DNA of 64,000 nucleotides from an uncultured Bacteroidales bacterium (GTDB lineage Bacteria > Bacteroidota > Bacteroidia > Bacteroidales > UBA932). This document shows positions 24,107-32,847 of the stretch, one piece after another. The stretch is taken from NCBI GenBank assembly GCA_900318445.1, contig ONKO01000006.1:61418-125417 (forward strand), written 5' to 3'. A model generated the notes under the pieces. The model had not been told where the DNA came from. It saw nothing but the letters and a program-made list of their open reading frames with translations, and did no database searches. The stretch's first letter is position 1, and each line of letters opens with the position of its first letter. The position numbers and the translations under genes are program-made.

Positions 24107-25362
24107 TGGAAACACTCATTAACCCCTCCCGCAGCACCTGGGACGCCCTTTCCGAGCGCCCGCTCGCAGACGACCCCGTGGTAAAAAGCCGCGTGGAGAC
24201 CATCCTCGCCCGCGTAAAGGAAAAAGGCGATGAGGCCCTCCGGGAACTCTCCCTGGAAATTGATGGCCGCCCCCTCGAGAACATCGAAATCTCCCAAAAC
24301 GAACTAAACGCCGTCCGGGTATCCCCGGAGATTGAAAAAGCCATCGGGGAGGCTGCCATCCACATTACCGCCTTTCACGCTGCGCAGAAACCCCGCGAGG
24401 TGCGCGTAGAAACCGCGCCCGGGGTAACGTGCATCCAGCGGCCGGTTTCCATCGGCAAGGTGGGCCTCTACATCCCCGGCGGCAGCGCTCCCCTCTTTTC
24501 CACCGTGCTCATGCTGGCCCTCCCCGCCCGCCTGGCCGGTTGCCGGGAAATCATCCTCTGCACCCCCGCGCAGAGCCCCGAAGTGCTGTACGCCGCCCGC
24601 GTGTGCGGGGTGAGCCGCATCTTCCGCGTAGGCGGGGCGCAGGCCATCGCCGCCATGGCGTACGGCACGGAGAGCATCCCCCGCGTAGACAAGATCTTCG
24701 GGCCGGGCAACCGCTACGTCACCACCGCCAAGCAGCTGCTCAGCGCCGGGACGGTGGCCATCGACATGCCGGCCGGGCCGTCGGAAGTGATGGTACTGGC
24801 CGATGACACCACCCCCGCCGCCTTCGCCGCCGCCGACCTCCTCTCCCAGGCCGAGCACGGCCCCGACAGCCAGGTGATGCTGGTGGCCGATACCCTCCGG
24901 ACGGCCGAGACCATCCTCGCCGAAGTAGAGCGCCAGAAGGCCCTCCTCCCCCGCTGCGGCATTGCCGAAAAAGCGCTCGAAAAGAGCCGCACCGTAGTGC
25001 TGGAGGCCCTGGAGGACCGGATTGACTTTGCCAACACCTACGCCCCCGAGCACCTTATCATCGAAGGCCGGGAGCCCTGGAAGGTGGCCGATGCCATCAC
25101 CGCCGCCGGCAGCGTGTTCATCGGCCCCTATACTCCCGAGAGCGCCGGAGACTACGCCTCGGGCACCAACCACACCCTCCCCACCAGCGGCTGGGCCCGC
25201 GCTTTCAGCGGTGTGAACCTGGACAGCTACTACCGCAAGATGACCTTGCAGGAAATTACCCGGGAAGGCCTTGCGGGCATTAGGAATACCATCGTGAACA
25301 TGGCCGTGGCCGAGGGCCTGGACGCCCACGCCAACGCTGTAAAAGTAAGAACGGATGAATAG
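24106..25362 (+). CDS. hisD: Histidinol dehydrogenase HisD
   Basis: HisD performs the last two NAD+-dependent oxidations, from L-histidinol to L-histidine. The 418-residue protein has the conserved VGLYIPGGSAPLFSTV segment, FGPGNRYVTTAKQ, the IDMPAGPSE loop, LLSQAEHGPDSQ with the zinc/catalytic His, and the C-terminal PEHL and SGTNHTLPTSGWAR motifs. It shares one base with hisG and eight bases with hisC, in the order hisG-hisD-hisC typical of bacteria. Confidence 0.97.
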   Translation: METLINPSRSTWDALSERPLADDPVVKSRVETILARVKEKGDEALRELSLEIDGRPLENIEISQNELNAVRVSPEIEKAIGEAAIHITAFHAAQKPREVRVETAPGVTCIQRPVSIGKVGLYIPGGSAPLFSTVLMLALPARLAGCREIILCTPAQSPEVLYAARVCGVSRIFRVGGAQAIAAMAYGTESIPRVDKIFGPGNRYVTTAKQLLSAGTVAIDMPAGPSEVMVLADDTTPAAFAAADLLSQAEHGPDSQVMLVADTLRTAETILAEVERQKALLPRCGIAEKALEKSRTVVLEALEDRIDFANTYAPEHLIIEGREPWKVADAITAAGSVFIGPYTPESAGDYASGTNHTLPTSGWARAFSGVNLDSYYRKMTLQEITREGLAGIRNTIVNMAVAEGLDAHANAVKVRTDE

Positions 25363-26389
25363 CATCGAAGCCCTGGTGCGGCCGAATATCCGCACCCTTT
25401 CCCCCTACTCAACGGCCCGCGACGAGGCCAAGGGCACCCCGGACATCTTCCTGGATGCCAACGAGAGCCCTTACCCCGGCCTCCTGGGCTACAACCGCTA
25501 CCCGGATCCCCGGCAGAAGGTGCTGAAGGCACGGGTATCGGCTCTTAAAGGCCTTCCTACGGAGAATATCTTCCTCGGGAACGGCAGCGACGAAGCCATC
25601 GACCTTGTGTACCGCATCTTCTGCACGCCGGGCCGCGACAACGCCCTTGCCATCGAGCCCAGCTACGGCATGTACTCCGTGGCGGCCGACATCAACGACG
25701 TCGAACTGCGTCCGGTGCCGCTGGGAGCCGGTTTCTCCCTCCCGGTGGAGGAGATTTTTGCGAAGGCCGATGACCGCACGAAGCTCCTTTTCCTGTGCTC
25801 TCCCAACAACCCCAGCGGCAACGCCTTCGAGCCGTCGCAGATTCTGGAGCTGGTGCGGCGCTTCCCCGGCATCGTGGTGCTGGACGAGGCTTATGCCGAT
25901 TTCAGCGCGAGGGGCAGCCTACGCGCTGCGGTGCTGGAGCAGCCCAATCTGGTAGTGCTCCAGACCTTCTCCAAAGCCTACGGCATGGCCGGTCTTAGAG
26001 TGGGTCTGGCCTTTGCCAGCGCCTATATTATCGACCTGATGAATCGGGTAAAGTATCCGTATAATTTGTCGCAGGCCACGCAGGAACTGGCCCTGAAGGC
26101 CCTGGAGACCACCCCTGAAGCCAACATCCGGGAGATTGTATTCCAGCGGGAGCGGCTTTTCAAGGCGCTTTCCTCCTTTTCCTTCGTCCGGAAGGTGTAC
26201 CCGAGCGACGCCAACTTCCTGCTGGTGAAAGTGGACAAGGCCGATGACCTCTACGAGGTATTGCTCCAGGGCGGCATCATCGTCCGCAACCGCTCCCGCG
26301 TGCCGGGCTGCAGCGGCTGCCTCCGCATTACGGTAGGAACTCCTGCCGAGAACGACCGGCTCCTTCAAATCCTCCAAAGCTATGCGTAA
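25355..26389 (+). CDS. hisC: Histidinol-phosphate aminotransferase HisC
   Basis: HisC converts imidazole-acetol phosphate to histidinol phosphate with PLP and glutamate. The 344-residue fold-type I enzyme has the substrate segment DANESPYPG, the FLGNGSDEAIDLV cofactor loop, CSPNNPSGN, LDEAYADF and the PLP lysine near residue 207 in TFSKAYGMAG. An Arg in CLRITVGT near the C-terminus binds the substrate carboxylate in the family. It overlaps hisD by eight bases and hisB by eight. Confidence 0.97.
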   Translation: MNSIEALVRPNIRTLSPYSTARDEAKGTPDIFLDANESPYPGLLGYNRYPDPRQKVLKARVSALKGLPTENIFLGNGSDEAIDLVYRIFCTPGRDNALAIEPSYGMYSVAADINDVELRPVPLGAGFSLPVEEIFAKADDRTKLLFLCSPNNPSGNAFEPSQILELVRRFPGIVVLDEAYADFSARGSLRAAVLEQPNLVVLQTFSKAYGMAGLRVGLAFASAYIIDLMNRVKYPYNLSQATQELALKALETTPEANIREIVFQRERLFKALSSFSFVRKVYPSDANFLLVKVDKADDLYEVLLQGGIIVRNRSRVPGCSGCLRITVGTPAENDRLLQILQSYA

Positions 26390-27440
26390 AGTCATTTTCA
26401 TAGACCGCGACGGAACGCTCCTCCGGGAGCCCGCCGACGAGCAGATCGACGCCCTTGAGAAAGTGGCCTTTGTTCCCGGAGCCATCTCCGGCCTTAAGGC
26501 GCTCACCGGCCTCGGATATGAGCTGGTGATGGCCTCCAACCAGGACGGCCTGGGGACATCGGCCTTCCCCGAAGATACGTTCTGGCCCGCCCAGAACTTC
26601 CTCCTGGACACCCTGAAAGGGGAAGGCGTAGAGTTCGACGACATCCTCATTGACCGGCACTTCCCCGCCGACAATTCCCCCTGCCGCAAGCCCGGAACGG
26701 GGATGTTCGGGAAGTACCTGGACGGGAGCTATGACCTGGGGGCGTCCTGGGTCATCGGAGACCGGGAGACCGACCTTCAGCTGGCCGCCAACCTGGGTTG
26801 CAAGGGACTGCAGGTGGGGCCGCTCAGCTGGGAAGAGATTGTGGAGACCATCCGCAGCACTGAGCGCAGCGCCGTGGTGGCCCGCAAGACCCGCGAGACG
26901 GATATTTACGTCCGGGTAGACCTGGACGGGAAAGGGACATCGGCCATCGACACCGGCCTTAAGTTCCTGGACCACATGCTGCAGCAGCTGGTGACGCACG
27001 GCGGCCTGGCCCTGGAAATCCGCTGCAAGGGAGACCTGGAGGTGGATGAGCACCACACCATGGAGGATGTGGCCATCGCCCTGGGTGAGGCCATCCGGCA
27101 GGCGCTGGGAGATAAAAGGGGTATTGGCCGATACGGCTTTGCCCTCCCCATGGACGAGAGCCGGGCCATCGTGCTGCTGGACCTTGGCGGCCGCAGCGAG
27201 CTGGTGTGGGACGTGGCGTTCACGCGCGAGTACGTGGGAGACGTTCCCACGGAGATGTTCAAGCACTTTTTCAAGTCGCTGTCTTCCTCCCTGCAGGCCA
27301 ACCTCTACGTGCAGGCGCGCGGAGAGAACAACCACCACCTGGCCGAGGGCATCTACAAGGCTTTTGCCAGGACGTTGAAGCAGGCGGCTGCCCGCAATGT
27401 TTTCTCTTATGACTTACCTTCTTCCAAAGGACTGTTATGA
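26382..27440 (+). CDS. hisB: Bifunctional histidinol-phosphatase / imidazoleglycerol-phosphate dehydratase HisB
   Basis: The 352-residue fusion carries an N-terminal HAD phosphatase (IDRDGTLL at residues 7-14, VMASNQDG, and GDRETDLQ) for histidinol phosphate. Its C-terminal IGPD domain starts near residue 165 (RETDIYVRVDLDG), with the metal-binding motifs DEHHTMED and the later NNHHLAEG. The length matches the E. coli-type fusion. Upstream and downstream frames overlap slightly, keeping the operon tightly coupled. Confidence 0.97.
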   Translation: MRKVIFIDRDGTLLREPADEQIDALEKVAFVPGAISGLKALTGLGYELVMASNQDGLGTSAFPEDTFWPAQNFLLDTLKGEGVEFDDILIDRHFPADNSPCRKPGTGMFGKYLDGSYDLGASWVIGDRETDLQLAANLGCKGLQVGPLSWEEIVETIRSTERSAVVARKTRETDIYVRVDLDGKGTSAIDTGLKFLDHMLQQLVTHGGLALEIRCKGDLEVDEHHTMEDVAIALGEAIRQALGDKRGIGRYGFALPMDESRAIVLLDLGGRSELVWDVAFTREYVGDVPTEMFKHFFKSLSSSLQANLYVQARGENNHHLAEGIYKAFARTLKQAAARNVFSYDLPSSKGLL

Positions 27441-28024
27441 TAGCGATCATAGATTATGAAGCGGGCAATATCTGCTCGGTAGAGAATGCCCTTTCGCGGC
27501 TGGGGGCGACGTATGAACTGACGGCATCGCCGGAAGTGATCCGGGAGGCCGACAAAGTGATTCTTCCTGGTGTGGGCAATGCCGCAAAAGCCATGGAGAG
27601 CCTCCGGCAAAGCGGCCTCAACGAGGTAATTGCCCGGCTGCGCCAGCCGGTTCTGGGCATCTGCGTGGGCATGCAGCTCATGTGCCGCGGCTCCGAGGAA
27701 GGGCCGGTGGAATGCATGGGGCTGTTTGACACGCGGGTGCGTCGGTTTACGGAAATGCCCGACGCCAAGGTGCCGCACATGGGCTGGAACAGTATCGGCA
27801 ATCTGGAGAGCAAACTCTTCAAGGGACTTTCCGAGGGCAGTTTCGTGTACTTTGTGCACTCCTACTTCCCGGGCCTTTGCACCGACACCATCGCCACCTG
27901 CCGGCACGGGTCCACGCTCTTCAGCGCAGCCCTTCGCTGGGAGAACTTCTATGGCACGCAGTTTCACCCGGAGAAAAGCGGTTCCGTGGGTTCCGCCATT
28001 CTCCAGAACTTCCTGGCCTTATGA
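27437..28024 (+). CDS. hisH: Imidazole glycerol phosphate synthase glutaminase subunit HisH
   Basis: HisH is the class I glutamine amidotransferase that supplies ammonia to HisF. In the 195-residue protein the triad is Cys76 (GICVGMQLM), His177 and Glu179 (QFHPEKSG), and the oxyanion segment LPGVGNAAKAM is present. It overlaps hisB (ATGATAG junction) and hisA by four bases. Partner HisF lies two genes downstream. Confidence 0.97.
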   Translation: MIAIIDYEAGNICSVENALSRLGATYELTASPEVIREADKVILPGVGNAAKAMESLRQSGLNEVIARLRQPVLGICVGMQLMCRGSEEGPVECMGLFDTRVRRFTEMPDAKVPHMGWNSIGNLESKLFKGLSEGSFVYFVHSYFPGLCTDTIATCRHGSTLFSAALRWENFYGTQFHPEKSGSVGSAILQNFLAL

Positions 28025-28758
28025 TCAAGATTATTCCTGCCATCGATCTCATAGAGGGCCGATGCGTGCGCCTGACAAAGGGCGATTACGGCCAGAAGAA
28101 AGTGTACGACGGTTCTCCTCTGGAGGTAGCCCGCCAGTTTGCCGATGCCGGCGTTTCCCGCATCCACCTCGTGGACCTGGACGGGGCCAAGGCGGGGTCT
28201 CCTCAAAATTTGAAAGTGCTGGAAGGCATTGCTTCGGCCGTTTCCTGCGAGCTGGAGTGGGGCGGTGGCATCGGCTCGTCCGAGGCACTGCAGGCCGTCT
28301 TTGACGCCGGCGCCACGCATGCCATCGCGGGAAGCGTGGCGGCCCTGAAGCCCGCGCTCTTCGAGGAGTGGCTGTCCCGCTTTGGCGGCCGCGTCATCCT
28401 GGGGGCCGATGTCCGGGACGGCCGCATTGCCGTCAAGGGCTGGCTGGAAGAGGCACCCTACACCATTGAGAACCTGGTGGAGCGGTTCCTGCCGCTGGGA
28501 CTTCGGGAGTGCATCGTCACGGATATCTCCCGCGACGGCATGCTTTCCGGGCCTTCGACGGAGCTCTACGCGCGGCTGCAATCGGCCTTCCCGTCCCTTT
28601 CCTTCACGGTCTCCGGAGGGGTTTCCTCCATAGAGGATGTCCGGGCGCTGGATGAAATGGGCCTTGGGAAAGTGATTGTGGGAAAGGCATTTTATGAAGG
28701 ACGTATTACCTTAAGCGACATTGCATTATGGTCACAAAACGCATCATCCCCTGCTTAG
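28021..28758 (+). CDS. hisA: Phosphoribosylformimino-5-aminoimidazole carboxamide ribotide isomerase HisA
   Basis: HisA performs the Amadori isomerisation before the HisFH step. The 245-residue TIM barrel starts MIKIIPAIDLIEGRCVRL with the catalytic Asp in AIDL and the second catalytic Asp in VTDISRDGML. Phosphate-binding half-barrel motifs (WGGGIGS, VSGGVSS) are conserved. The open frame extends upstream inside hisH but the family start is clearly at 28021. Its last 31 bases also encode the beginning of hisF in another frame, an unusually long overlap. Confidence 0.96.
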   Translation: MIKIIPAIDLIEGRCVRLTKGDYGQKKVYDGSPLEVARQFADAGVSRIHLVDLDGAKAGSPQNLKVLEGIASAVSCELEWGGGIGSSEALQAVFDAGATHAIAGSVAALKPALFEEWLSRFGGRVILGADVRDGRIAVKGWLEEAPYTIENLVERFLPLGLRECIVTDISRDGMLSGPSTELYARLQSAFPSLSFTVSGGVSSIEDVRALDEMGLGKVIVGKAFYEGRITLSDIALWSQNASSPA

Positions 28759-29483
28759 ACGTCAAGGACGGCGTGGTGGTGAAAGGCATTAACTTCGAGG
28801 GCCTTAAGGAAGTGGGAGACGCCGTCGAGATGGGCGTCCGCTACTCCCGCGAAGGGGCCGACGAGCTGGTGTACCTGGACATCAGCGCCACCCGGGAAGG
28901 GCGTCGCACCTTTGCGGACCTCGTGAAGCGCATTGCCCTCGGGATTGACATTCCGTTTACCGTGGGCGGGGGCATCGGCTCGGTGGATGACGCCGCCCGC
29001 CTCCTGGATGCCGGTGCCGACAAGGTGACGGTGAACAGCGCCGCGCTGGCGAATCCTTCGCTCATCGGCGAGATTGCGTCCCGGTACGGCAGCCAGTTCG
29101 TAGTGGTGGCCATCGACGCCAAGTGTGTGAAAGGCCGATGGATGTGCACCACCCATGGCGGCAGTAAGTTTACAGACCGGGAACTCTTTAGCTGGGCCCG
29201 GGAGGCGCAGGAACGCGGTGCCGGAGAGATTCTGTTCACGTCCATGGACCATGACGGAACCAGGGCCGGCTATGCCTGCGACGTGTATGCCCGCCTGGCT
29301 TCGGAGTTGTCCGTGCCGGTGATTGCTTCCGGCGGTGCGGGGTCGGTGCAGGACATCGTAGACGTTTTAACGGTTGGCCGGGCCGATGCCGCCCTCGCCG
29401 CCAGCATCTTCCATTACGGAGAAATTCCCATTCCCGCCTTGAAAAAGGCTTTGTATGACGCTTCCATTCCTGTAAGAATATGA
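28728..29483 (+). CDS. hisF: Imidazole glycerol phosphate synthase cyclase subunit HisF
   Basis: HisF uses ammonia from HisH to form imidazole glycerol phosphate and AICAR. The 251-residue TIM barrel begins MVTKRIIPCLDVKDG, with catalytic Asp in CLDVKDG and a second Asp in TSMDHDGTRAGY. The GGGIGS and SGGAGS phosphate loops are intact. It overlaps hisA by 31 bases and hisIE by four, so expression is coupled at both ends. Confidence 0.97.
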   Translation: MVTKRIIPCLDVKDGVVVKGINFEGLKEVGDAVEMGVRYSREGADELVYLDISATREGRRTFADLVKRIALGIDIPFTVGGGIGSVDDAARLLDAGADKVTVNSAALANPSLIGEIASRYGSQFVVVAIDAKCVKGRWMCTTHGGSKFTDRELFSWAREAQERGAGEILFTSMDHDGTRAGYACDVYARLASELSVPVIASGGAGSVQDIVDVLTVGRADAALAASIFHYGEIPIPALKKALYDASIPVRI

Positions 29484-30079
29484 TTTTCGAAGATTTTGAT
29501 TTGAGTAAGAACGCCGACGGACTTCTGCCGGTAATCGTCCAGGACGACACCACCCTCAAGGTGCTCATGCTGGGCTATATGAACAAGGAGGCTTTTGAAA
29601 AGACGGCTTCTTCCGGCCTGGTAACGTTCTGGTCCCGCGGCCGGCAGTGCCTCTGGACCAAGGGCGAGACCAGCGGGAACTACCTGCACGTGGTGTCCAT
29701 GCTTAAGGACTGCGATGCCGACACGCTGCTGGTGCGCGCCCGTCCCGACGGTCCCACCTGCCACCGCGGCACGCCCTCCTGTTTTGACACCGATGTGGAT
29801 GAGGGCTTTGTCCGCACCCTGGCTTCTGTGATACGCGGCCGCCACGAGGCCATGCCCGAAGGCTCCTACACCACCAAGCTCTTTATCAAAGGCCCCAAGG
29901 CCATTGGCAAGAAGGTAGTGGAAGAAGCCGGCGAGGCGGTGATCGAGGCCGTGGACGGCAACCGTTCCCGCTTCATCTACGAGGCCTCCGACCTCATCTA
30001 CCACCTCCTGGTCCTCATCGAAAGCCAGGGCGTAACCGTCCCCGAGCTCGAGCGCGAGCTCGCCGCAAGGCACCGGTAG
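29480..30079 (+). CDS. hisI: Bifunctional phosphoribosyl-AMP cyclohydrolase / phosphoribosyl-ATP pyrophosphatase HisIE
   Basis: The 199-residue fusion covers steps two and three of the pathway. The N-terminal HisI domain has GYMNKEAF, FWSRGRQCLWTKGETSGN and the metal/Cys motif DCDADTLL followed by CHRGTPSCF. The C-terminal HisE domain (about 110-199) has KKVVEEAGEAV and the acidic helices of the MazG-like pyrophosphatase family. It completes the operon; every dedicated histidine step from PRPP is encoded between 23.2 and 30.1 kb. Confidence 0.97.
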   Translation: MIFEDFDLSKNADGLLPVIVQDDTTLKVLMLGYMNKEAFEKTASSGLVTFWSRGRQCLWTKGETSGNYLHVVSMLKDCDADTLLVRARPDGPTCHRGTPSCFDTDVDEGFVRTLASVIRGRHEAMPEGSYTTKLFIKGPKAIGKKVVEEAGEAVIEAVDGNRSRFIYEASDLIYHLLVLIESQGVTVPELERELAARHR

Positions 30080-30090
30080 CGCCGGGGCTG

Positions 30091-30164
30091 TTCCGGGCTC
30101 ATCGGCGCAGGTTCCGGGCTCAACGGCGCAGGTTCCAGCCTCATCGGCGCAGGTTCCGCATCGG
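30091..30164 (+). repeat. 21-bp tandem repeats after hisIE (3.5 units)
   Basis: Units TTCCGGGCTCATCGGCGCAGG at 30091, 30112 and 30133, then a partial unit at 30154. Two to three changes separate the units. The same GGTTCCGGGCT...GGCGCAGG text reappears inverted at 32812-32840 beyond the second palindromic element, so these repeats are the outer part of the bracket around dnaN-dnaQ. Confidence 0.8.
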
Positions 30165-30166
30165 CC

Positions 30167-30273
30167 GTGGCGCTTAAAACGCTTATTATCAATACATTAG
30201 GGTAACTGACGGGTATGAAAAACACACCCGTCAGTTACACTAACATACTATCATTCAACGCGTTAAGCGCCAC
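30167..30273. repeat. Palindromic element D, left bracket of dnaN-dnaQ
   Basis: The 107-base element has outer arms GTGGCGCTTAA/TTAAGCGCCAC and a perfect 13-bp inner stem GTAACTGACGGGT/ACCCGTCAGTTAC around an 11-base loop. Its partner E at 32693-32799 is exactly as long, carries the same arms and is inverted relative to it (the CTTATTAT motif lies in the left arm here and in the right arm, complemented, there). Confidence 0.85.
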
Positions 30274-30327
30274 AGGAAAGAATGCGGAATCTTGCGGCAG
30301 GAAGGCTGTTGTTTCCGAGAAAATGAT

Positions 30328-30335
30328 TATATTTG
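30328..30335 (+). promoter_or_regulatory. -7 box TATATTTG of dnaN
   Basis: Exact TAnnTTTG match 30 bases before the dnaN ATG at 30366, with a TTG at 30309 as a possible -33 element. Confidence 0.65.
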
Positions 30336-30365
30336 TATGCTTGTAGAACAAAAGAAAAACGCTAT

Positions 30366-31487
30366 ATGAATCTGACCATTTCGAGCACCAATCTCCTGAA
30401 GGCCCTCATGGATGTATCCAAGGCCATTCCGTCCAAGTCTCCGCTTCCCATCCTGGAGAATTTCCTCTTCGTCCTCAAGGAGGGCAAGCTGGAAATCACC
30501 GCCTCGGACTCGGAGCTTACGCTGCGCACCAGCATCGAGGTGGAAGTGGCCGATGAAGACGGCTCCATCGCCGTTCCGGCCCGTCACATGATTGACCTGC
30601 TCAAGGAACTGCCAGACCAGCCCGTGGGCATCAAGACCGTGAGCGACAGCTCTTTCGAGTGCACCTGGGCCAGCGGTAACTCGGCCCTGCCGTATTTCCC
30701 GGCCGACGACTACCCGGACATCGCCACCACCGGAGCCGACGCCCTCAAGGTGGAATTCCCCGCAGAAAGCCTCGTGGAAGGCATCCAGAGCACCATTTAT
30801 GCCACCGCCGATGACGAAATTCGCCCGGCCATGAACGGTATCTTCTTCGACCTCGCTCCGGAGAGCACCACGCTGGTGGCTTCGGATTCCCACAAGCTCA
30901 TCTGCTATACCACCAAGGACGTGAAGGCCTCGGAGAAAGCTTCCTTCATCCTGCACAAGAAGCCGGCCGGCGTGCTGCGCTCCATCATCGGCAAGGATGT
31001 GGAGAACGTGGAGATTGCCTTTGACAGCTCCACCGCCCAGTTCACCTTCGGCTGCACCACCATGGTATGCCGTCTGGTCGTGGGCAAATACCCCAAGTAC
31101 CGCGACGTCATTCCCATGAACAACGCCAACGTACTGCAGATAGACCGTCAGCTGCTCCTGAACACCGTAAAGCGTGTGGCCGTGTGCGCCAACAAGGCCA
31201 GCAACCACATCAAGTTCACTCTCAAGGAAGGCCAGCTGGAAATCAGCGCCCAGGACCTTGGCTTTGCCCTGGCCGCCTACGAAAAGATCAACTGCAACTA
31301 CTCCGGAGAGGAACTCACCATTGGCTTCAAGAGCACTTTCCTCACGGAAATCCTTGCCAACATGAGCTGCAACACCCTGGTGATGAAGTTCGCCGATGCC
31401 CGTCGCGCCGCTCTCCTGCTTCCCGCCGAGGAAGAGTCCGAGACCGAGAAGGTCTGCGGAATTTTGATGCCTATCATGATCCAATAA
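30366..31487 (+). CDS. dnaN: DNA polymerase III beta subunit (sliding clamp)
   Basis: DnaN forms the ring that tethers replicative polymerase to DNA. The 373-residue product (start MNLTISSTNLLKALMDVSKA) has the three repeated clamp domains, each about 120 residues, and the C-terminal LLPAEEESE...ILMPIMIQ segment, where the protein-binding pocket normally ends in a PMR/PMx motif. The frame is open a little upstream, but the ATG at 30366 is the family start. In Bacteroidota dnaN commonly precedes an exonuclease gene, as here, rather than following dnaA. Confidence 0.96.
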   Translation: MNLTISSTNLLKALMDVSKAIPSKSPLPILENFLFVLKEGKLEITASDSELTLRTSIEVEVADEDGSIAVPARHMIDLLKELPDQPVGIKTVSDSSFECTWASGNSALPYFPADDYPDIATTGADALKVEFPAESLVEGIQSTIYATADDEIRPAMNGIFFDLAPESTTLVASDSHKLICYTTKDVKASEKASFILHKKPAGVLRSIIGKDVENVEIAFDSSTAQFTFGCTTMVCRLVVGKYPKYRDVIPMNNANVLQIDRQLLLNTVKRVAVCANKASNHIKFTLKEGQLEISAQDLGFALAAYEKINCNYSGEELTIGFKSTFLTEILANMSCNTLVMKFADARRAALLLPAEEESETEKVCGILMPIMIQ

Positions 31488-31493
31488 GAAAGT

Positions 31494-32456
31494 ATGGAAC
31501 TGAACCTCGAACGCCCCCTGCTCTTTTTTGATATTGAGAGCACGGGGCTTAATATTGCCACCGATGCAATCATCGAACTGAGCTTCGTAAAGGTGCTTCC
31601 TGGCGGTGAGACCCAGATCAAGACCTGGAAAATCAAGCCGTGGAACTATGAGAAGCACTGCCAGATTCCTATTAATCCGCAGGCATCGGAGGTCAATGGA
31701 GTCAAGGATGAAGACCTGGTTAACTGCCCCCGTTTTATCGAGGTTCTGCCGGAGATCATCTCCTGGCTGCAGAACAGTGACCTGGCCGGTTTCAACTCCC
31801 TCAAGTTCGACCTTCCCATGTTAAGTGAAGAAATCGAACGTGCCCGCGCCTACTCCGAGCAGCGGCTCTCCAGACCCGAATCCAGGGAGAAGGCACAGGA
31901 AATGATTGACTGTATTGACACCGTAGACCTGCATCAGTGCAAGATGGTGGATGTACAGAATATCTATCATCACTTTGAACCCCGTAATCTGCGGGCCGCC
32001 TACCGTTTTTACTGCGGTGGCAAGGACTTCGAGAACGCCCACACGGCCGAGGCCGACACCCTGGCAACCTATGAAGTCCTCAAAAGCCAGCTGGACCGTT
32101 ACGAGAATCCTACGGATTATCAGCAGGAAGTGCTTAAAAATGACGTCGATTCCATGTCCAAGATCGGCCCCCGCACGCGCAATATCGACTTTGCCGGCCG
32201 TCTTATCCTGAACGAGGCTGGAGAAGCCGTAGTGAGCTTTGGCAAACACCGCGGCAAAACCGCCCGTGAAGTGTGGAACACCGAGCCCGCTTACTTCGCC
32301 TGGATCGAAGGCGGAGACTTCACGCTGGACACCAAACGCCAGTTCGCCCGGCTCAAGGCCCAGTTCCAGAAGGAGCGCAAAGAGGCCCTGAACCGCCCCG
32401 CCACCACCGACGAACTCCAGGGCCTGGCCGACAAATTCAACGGGCGCCTGTTCTAA
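31494..32456 (+). CDS. DnaQ-like 3'-5' exonuclease (DEDDh)
   Basis: The 320-residue protein has an N-terminal DEDDh exonuclease domain: FFDIESTG (Asp13, Glu15), GFNSLKFDLPML and HTAEADT supplying the later His and Asp. The C-terminal 90 residues contain a SFGKHRGK motif followed by FAWIEGGDF, a small domain often found appended to these exonucleases in Bacteroidota. It starts six bases after dnaN, so clamp and proofreading-type nuclease are co-expressed. It could be the polymerase III epsilon-like subunit or a repair exonuclease. Confidence 0.9.
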   Translation: MELNLERPLLFFDIESTGLNIATDAIIELSFVKVLPGGETQIKTWKIKPWNYEKHCQIPINPQASEVNGVKDEDLVNCPRFIEVLPEIISWLQNSDLAGFNSLKFDLPMLSEEIERARAYSEQRLSRPESREKAQEMIDCIDTVDLHQCKMVDVQNIYHHFEPRNLRAAYRFYCGGKDFENAHTAEADTLATYEVLKSQLDRYENPTDYQQEVLKNDVDSMSKIGPRTRNIDFAGRLILNEAGEAVVSFGKHRGKTAREVWNTEPAYFAWIEGGDFTLDTKRQFARLKAQFQKERKEALNRPATTDELQGLADKFNGRLF

Positions 32457-32484
32457 AGCGCCGTCCTTCCAGCACTAGAATCAA

Positions 32485-32531
32485 GAGGCTGACCAAAAAG
32501 TCAAATTGACTTGGGTCAGCCCCTTTTTTTT
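32485..32531 (+). terminator. Intrinsic terminator of dnaN-dnaQ
   Basis: GGCTGACC/GGTCAGCC stem with inner AAGTCAA/TTGACTT pairing, then eight T. Outer arms AGCACTAG/CTAGTGCT (32471 and 32537) extend the pairing. Confidence 0.85.
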
Positions 32532-32644
32532 GTTTCCTAGTGCTCATAGGGGTCCATTCGAGTGGCCCGGTAGAGTCAAAAACGGCCATTTTTGCTCTTA
32601 CCCTGCCAAGTTAGTGGACCGCTAACCTCACATGTGTCGGAGGA

Positions 32645-32679
32645 AGAGGTTGACTCAAAAGTGAGTTGACCTCTTTTTT
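32645..32679 (+). terminator. Second intrinsic terminator downstream of dnaQ
   Basis: AGAGGT/ACCTCT stem with inner ACTC/GAGT pairing around AAAA, then seven T. The 110 bases between the two terminators hold no recognisable gene. Confidence 0.75.
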
Positions 32680-32692
32680 ATTAGCCTCCGCC

Positions 32693-32799
32693 GTGGCACT
32701 TAAGTAATTAACTACCAATAGATTAGAGTAACTGACGGGTATCAAAAACGCACCCGTCAGTTACTCTAACTCGTTAATAATAAGCATGTTAAGCGCCAC
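32693..32799. repeat. Palindromic element E, right bracket of dnaN-dnaQ
   Basis: Inverted partner of element D: outer arms GTGGCACTTAA/TTAAGCGCCAC and the same 13-bp inner stem GTAACTGACGGGT. It lies in the convergent space between dnaQ and the BtuC-like gene. The 45 bases after it repeat, inverted, the GGTTCCGGGCT text found before element D. Confidence 0.85.
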
Positions 32800-32847
32800 G
32801 GACAAAGTGAGACCTGCGCCAAATAGCCCGGAACCAGCGCCAAGCCC

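Noticed and set aside
30091-30164. CRISPR-like array
   Set aside because: The 21-bp units are contiguous without spacers and no cas genes are present; they are simple tandem repeats.
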